Shown here piece by piece: positions 6,171-8,641 of a stretch of 8,641 bases of DNA (positions are counted from its first letter, which is position 1; every line of letters begins with the position of its first letter). The translations under genes were made by a program, and so were the position numbers. The stretch lies in NCBI GenBank assembly GCA_012797825.1, contig JAAZOI010000116.1, positions 1 through 8,641 on the forward strand, read 5' to 3'. The notes under the pieces were generated by a model. That model saw only the letters and a program-made list of their open reading frames with translations. It made no database searches and was not told where the DNA came from. The DNA comes from Eubacteriaceae bacterium. GTDB taxonomy: Bacteria; Bacillota; Clostridia; Eubacteriales; UBA1433.

Positions 6171-6896
6171 TTACTTGTCGTTTATTTTTAAAATTTCACC
6201 TACTGTGTCAAACTTGTATCCCTGTTCTTTAAGTTTTGGTATTAGTATATCGAGCGAGTCCGCGCAGTATTTTGCGTCATTGTGAAAGCAAATTATATCG
6301 CCGGGGTTAATATTGGAATTTATTATATTCACTATGTAATCAGCGCTTGAGCTTTTCCAGTCAAGAGAATCAAGGCTGTGAATTATTACTGTTTTGCCTT
6401 TTTTATCCGCAGCGTTTACAACGTTGCTTCCCACATATGAAAACGGCGGTTTGAAAAGTTCAATCTGTTTGGTATAGACCTGCGATATTATTTGGTCTGC
6501 ATCTGTTATTTCTTTTTCAATTTTATAAGTCATCATTTTTTTCATGTCTTTATGAGTGTTAGAATGATTTCCTATTTCATGCCCCGAGTCGCTTATTTTT
6601 TTGGCAAGGTCTTTGTTTGCCTCAACCCACTGCCCCGTTAAAAAAAATGTGGCTTTTACGTTGTTTTTATTAAGAATATTGAGTATCTGTTCCGTATAAT
6701 CCTGCGTATTTTCGTTTACCTCTATTGTAACTGAAATTATCTTATACTGGGTATCAGCTTTATATACAACATTCTGCGCTTTAGTTGAGGTATCCTGTAT
6801 TTTCTCCTTGCCTATAGCCGTTGATGCGAATGCGACGACAATTACTGCCGCTATTATTATAAGTATGATTTTCAAAATTCTTTTTGATATGTACAT
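6171..6896 (-). CDS. NodB-fold polysaccharide deacetylase-like protein, PdaB-like, with altered motif 1
   Basis: This 241-aa protein has an N-terminal signal anchor (about 8-25) and an extracellular NodB domain. Motif 2 is intact (GNHSNTH, zinc ligands His111 and His115), motif 3 is FKPPF with Lys149 in place of the usual Arg, motif 4 keeps DSLDW (176-180) and motif 5 keeps GDIICFH with His205. Motif 1, normally TFDDG and TFDxxWG in the sporulation PdaB group, reads TIEVNEN at 57-63, so the catalytic-base aspartate is Glu59 and the second aspartate is Val60. Active relatives remove N-acetyl groups from peptidoglycan or other glycans; this one may be impaired, differently metal-bound or non-enzymatic. 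ATG at 6896 has AGGGGG 7 nt upstream and is preferred over a TTG two codons earlier. It precedes the acetyltransferase by 19 nt, in one apparent operon. Confidence 0.88.
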   Translation of the reverse strand: MYISKRILKIILIIIAAVIVVAFASTAIGKEKIQDTSTKAQNVVYKADTQYKIISVTIEVNENTQDYTEQILNILNKNNVKATFFLTGQWVEANKDLAKKISDSGHEIGNHSNTHKDMKKMMTYKIEKEITDADQIISQVYTKQIELFKPPFSYVGSNVVNAADKKGKTVIIHSLDSLDWKSSSADYIVNIINSNINPGDIICFHNDAKYCADSLDILIPKLKEQGYKFDTVGEILKINDK

Positions 6897-6964
6897 ACAC
6901 AAACCCCCTTTTTAAAATTCTTATTTAAAATGAGGGCAAGTTATACGTAATATCTTAAAAAATA

Positions 6965-7135
6965 TTAGTCAAAAAAATCTTTCGAGAACACATAGTTGAC
7001 TCTTATAAGATTTTTACTGTTATCTTTATTTTTTTTATATCTTATCAGCTCATACGCTGTAAACGCTCCTATCGCGCATGCCGCGATTATGCCAAGAGCC
7101 GCGCCTATTGAAATTTCGTCATTATTATCTTTCAT
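6965..7135 (-). CDS. 56-aa single-pass membrane protein, function unknown
   Basis: The protein has a short acidic N-terminus (KDNNDE), one membrane helix at about 8-30 rich in Ala, Gly and Ile with small-residue spacing (GAALGIIAACAIGAF), then a basic segment (RYKKNKDNSKNLIR) and a tail ending in FFD. By the positive-inside rule the C-terminus should be cytoplasmic. It looks real: the ATG has a GAGG ribosome binding site at 6-nt spacing and lies about 25 nt downstream of a near-consensus promoter. An ATG four codons earlier overlaps that site and is rejected. No family is recognised. The stop is 68 nt before the deacetylase-like gene with no terminator between them, so it is probably the first gene of that operon. 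A role in tuning the kinase downstream is possible but rests only on position. Confidence 0.75.
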   Translation of the reverse strand: MKDNNDEISIGAALGIIAACAIGAFTAYELIRYKKNKDNSKNLIRVNYVFSKDFFD

Positions 7136-7154
7136 TTTCCACCTCATAAATTTA

Positions 7155-7187
7155 TTGATATTATAAGATATTTTTTTGATATTGTAA
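7155..7187. promoter_or_regulatory. Candidate response regulator operator: three GATATT direct repeats
   Basis: On the + strand GATATT occurs at 7157-7162, 7167-7172 and 7178-7183, start-to-start distances 10 and 11 bp. The outer copies extend to 12-bp units starting at 7155 and 7176 that differ at one base (TTGATATT followed by ATAA or GTAA). The array covers the -10, spacer and one edge of the -35 of the minus-strand promoter. Helical-turn spacing of direct repeats is the hallmark of OmpR/PhoB-family operators, and such a regulator is encoded in this operon. The position over the core promoter favours repression. The region is AT-rich, so chance cannot be excluded. Confidence 0.45.
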
Positions 7188-7188
7188 A
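7160..7188 (-). promoter_or_regulatory. Sigma-A type promoter of the membrane protein / deacetylase / Eis / two-component operon
   Basis: On the minus strand a -35 TTTACA (7183-7188) and a perfect -10 TATAAT (7160-7165) are separated by exactly 17 nt. Transcription should start near 7153, about 18 nt before the ATG of the small membrane protein and just upstream of its ribosome binding site. No equally good promoter is visible before the deacetylase-like gene, so this is the best candidate for the whole operon. Confidence 0.75.
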
Positions 7189-7237
7189 ATTGTTATTATT
7201 CATATATATTTATTGTTGTGTTTAAAATAATATACTT

Positions 7238-7242
7238 AAGGA
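7238..7242 (+). promoter_or_regulatory. Ribosome binding site of the 23S rRNA methyltransferase gene
   Basis: AAGGA is followed by 6 nt and ATG 7249, which fixes the start. The matching + strand promoter is not clear: TTGATA at 7176-7181 is a fair -35 but no good -10 lies 16-18 nt after it, and TATACT at 7231-7236 would place transcription start inside this site. Confidence 0.7.
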
Positions 7243-7248
7243 ATTATC

Positions 7249-8619
7249 ATGAATAAAAACGATATAGTGCAATTAAAAATAGAAAAATTTAAAACATTAA
7301 ACAGAACTCTCGGCTATTGTGAGAATATTCCAGTATTTTTAAAGGGCGGCATGCCCGGTCAAGTTGTAGAAGCTGAAATAAAAAGAAAAAGAAGTAATGT
7401 CTGCGAGGCTGATTTAATTAACGTTGTTGCACCGGCTGATTATGAGAGAGTAACAAGCTGCGCCTCGCATAATATATGCAACGGCTGCTCGTATCTTAGC
7501 ATGCCTTATGAAATGCAGATAAAATTCAAGGAAGATTATATTTTAAACTTATTTAAAGAAAATAACATACAGTACAAAAACTATCTCGGTTTTTTGTCTT
7601 CTCCCGAAATATACGCATACCGCAACAAAATGGAATTCGCTTTCGGCAACTCGCAAAAAGGCCAGCCTGTAACTGCAGGACTTCACGTTAAAAATAACAT
7701 TTACGATATTATATCCGCCGAAAGCTGCGAACTTATCGACGATGACTTTCAGACAATACTTACAGGCATCATAAAACACTGTCGTGACAAAAACTACACC
7801 TACTATTACAGAAGGTCTCACAAAGGGCTTTTGCGTCATCTTATTTTAAGAAAAGGCGTATATACCTCTCAGATAATGGTAAACATCGTCATCACTTCTC
7901 AGGAAAGTTTTGATGAGCAAAGTTTTACAGACATGCTTTTAAGCCTTAAACTAGATAAAAAAATCGCTTCCGTAATATGCACAATAAACGACTCCGTATC
8001 AGATTTCATACACGCGGAAGATATCAGAGTATTATACGGCGTTGATTATATAGAAGAAAAATGCTTTGACAAAACTTTTATCATCTCCCCTTTCTCGTTT
8101 TACCAGACCAACTCCAAAGCCGCGGAAGCGCTTTACGGCGTTTGCATTGATATGCTTAAAGATAAGCATTGTGATGTGCTGTTTGATTTATACTGCGGCA
8201 CGGGCACTATAGCGCAAATGCTTGCAGGCAGCGCAAAAAAAGTTATCGGCGTTGAGATAATAGAAGAAGCTGTGCAGTCGGCAAGACAAAACGCAAAACT
8301 AAATGATATAAATAACTGCTCTTTTATCTGCGGCGACGTTTTAAAAGTCATTGATGAGATACAACAAAAACCTAACATTGTCGTGCTTGACCCGCCGCGC
8401 TCGGGAATTCATCCCAAAGCACTTGCCAAAATTGCGGATTATAACTCCCAGCATATCCTATATGTTTCGTGCAACCCCACAACGCTTATTAAAGATTTGC
8501 AGTATCTGACAGAGCATGGTTATAAGATAGACAAGCTCGCCGCTGTGGATATGTTTCCGCATACCCCGCATGTGGAAGTCTGCTGCTTGCTGCAATACAT
8601 GGGGAGCTTACATGAATGA
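7249..8619 (+). CDS. rlmD: 23S rRNA (uracil-5-)-methyltransferase, RlmD/RlmCD (RumA) type
   Basis: This 456-aa protein transfers a methyl group from SAM to C5 of uridine in 23S rRNA. A TRAM-like RNA-binding domain occupies about 1-60. The [4Fe-4S] cluster cysteines of the RumA type are Cys71, Cys77, Cys80 (C-x5-C-x2-C) and Cys160. The central RNA-facing domain runs to about 275, then come FYQTN with Gln286, the SAM loop DLYCGTGT (313-320), DPPRSG with Asp381, the nucleophile Cys408 (YVSCNP) and general base Glu443 (HVEV). E. coli RlmD targets U1939; in B. subtilis one enzyme (RlmCD) methylates U747 and U1939, so the exact target here is open. ATG 7249 has TAAGGA at about 6-nt spacing. It is divergent from the small membrane protein gene, and its stop overlaps the next gene by 8 nt. 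Confidence 0.93.
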   Translation: MNKNDIVQLKIEKFKTLNRTLGYCENIPVFLKGGMPGQVVEAEIKRKRSNVCEADLINVVAPADYERVTSCASHNICNGCSYLSMPYEMQIKFKEDYILNLFKENNIQYKNYLGFLSSPEIYAYRNKMEFAFGNSQKGQPVTAGLHVKNNIYDIISAESCELIDDDFQTILTGIIKHCRDKNYTYYYRRSHKGLLRHLILRKGVYTSQIMVNIVITSQESFDEQSFTDMLLSLKLDKKIASVICTINDSVSDFIHAEDIRVLYGVDYIEEKCFDKTFIISPFSFYQTNSKAAEALYGVCIDMLKDKHCDVLFDLYCGTGTIAQMLAGSAKKVIGVEIIEEAVQSARQNAKLNDINNCSFICGDVLKVIDEIQQKPNIVVLDPPRSGIHPKALAKIADYNSQHILYVSCNPTTLIKDLQYLTEHGYKIDKLAAVDMFPHTPHVEVCCLLQYMGSLHE

Positions 8620-8641
8620 GACCCCTAAAAGGACACATCCC
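8612..8641 (+). CDS. Start of an unidentified gene overlapping the methyltransferase (partial)
   Basis: An ATG at 8612 opens a frame reading MNETPKRTHP to the edge of the window. GGGGAG lies 5 nt upstream inside the methyltransferase gene, and the 8-nt overlap with its stop is typical of translational coupling. Ten residues are too few to assign a family; the basic start would suit an RNA-binding or RNA-modifying protein but this is only a guess. Confidence 0.55.
   Translation, partial: MNETPKRTHP

Noticed and set aside
6897..6964. Separate promoter before the deacetylase-like gene
   Set aside because: TATAAC near 6940-6946 has no matching -35, and TTGCCC followed 17 nt later by TTTAAA is too weak. 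A single AATATC at 6949-6954 matches the upstream repeat unit but stands alone.
7231..7236. TATACT as -10 of a + strand promoter for the methyltransferase gene
   Set aside because: Transcription would begin near 7243, after the AAGGA ribosome binding site at 7238-7242, and no -35 lies at proper distance.
7549..7839. Minus-strand open frame inside the 23S rRNA methyltransferase gene
   Set aside because: It is a shadow of a conserved coding region; no start signal or motif supports it. The same holds for 8133-8378.

Overview
The window looks like chromosomal DNA of a low-GC Gram-positive anaerobe, most likely a member of Clostridia (Bacillota). The support is AT-rich coding and intergenic DNA, strong AGAGG/AAGGGG-type ribosome binding sites, a class II fructose-bisphosphate aldolase of the clostridial length, a TrmA/RumA-family rRNA methyltransferase with its Fe-S cysteines, a YhcC/YtqA-type radical SAM protein and a small P-loop ATPase of a kind I recall mainly from Clostridia. 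The genus cannot be named from the sequence. I see no insertion sequence, phage gene, tRNA, rRNA or CRISPR array.

Layout. At the left edge the end of hisE (histidine biosynthesis) runs rightward and meets, tail to tail with a 10-nt overlap, a DUF1294 membrane protein gene on the minus strand. From there to about 7135 every gene is on the minus strand. In transcription order (right to left) they are: a 56-aa one-helix membrane protein, a NodB-fold polysaccharide deacetylase-like protein with a degenerate first catalytic motif, an Eis-like N-acetyltransferase, an OmpR-family response regulator, a membrane histidine kinase, a small P-loop ATPase, a YhcC/YtqA-like radical SAM enzyme, fba, and the DUF1294 gene. 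On the right, an RlmD/RlmCD-type 23S rRNA uracil methyltransferase runs rightward and overlaps the first codons of a further gene that leaves the window.

Transcription units. Three near-consensus minus-strand promoters split the block: one at 7160-7188 (TTTACA, 17 nt, TATAAT) before the small membrane protein, one at 2891-2919 (TTGAAT, 17 nt, TATAAT) before the P-loop gene, and an extended -10 promoter at 1483-1491 before fba. A strong hairpin at 458-492 ends fba. The gaps between deacetylase, acetyltransferase, regulator and kinase are 1 to 20 nt, so these four, probably with the small membrane protein, form one operon.

Most interesting point. The promoter at 7160-7188 is covered by three GATATT hexamers spaced 10 and 11 bp apart, the pattern expected of an OmpR/PhoB-family operator. 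The same transcription unit encodes an OmpR-family regulator and its kinase together with two probable surface or acyl-modifying enzymes and a tiny membrane protein. A self-regulated cell-envelope response locus is a reasonable hypothesis; its signal and targets cannot be read from the sequence.
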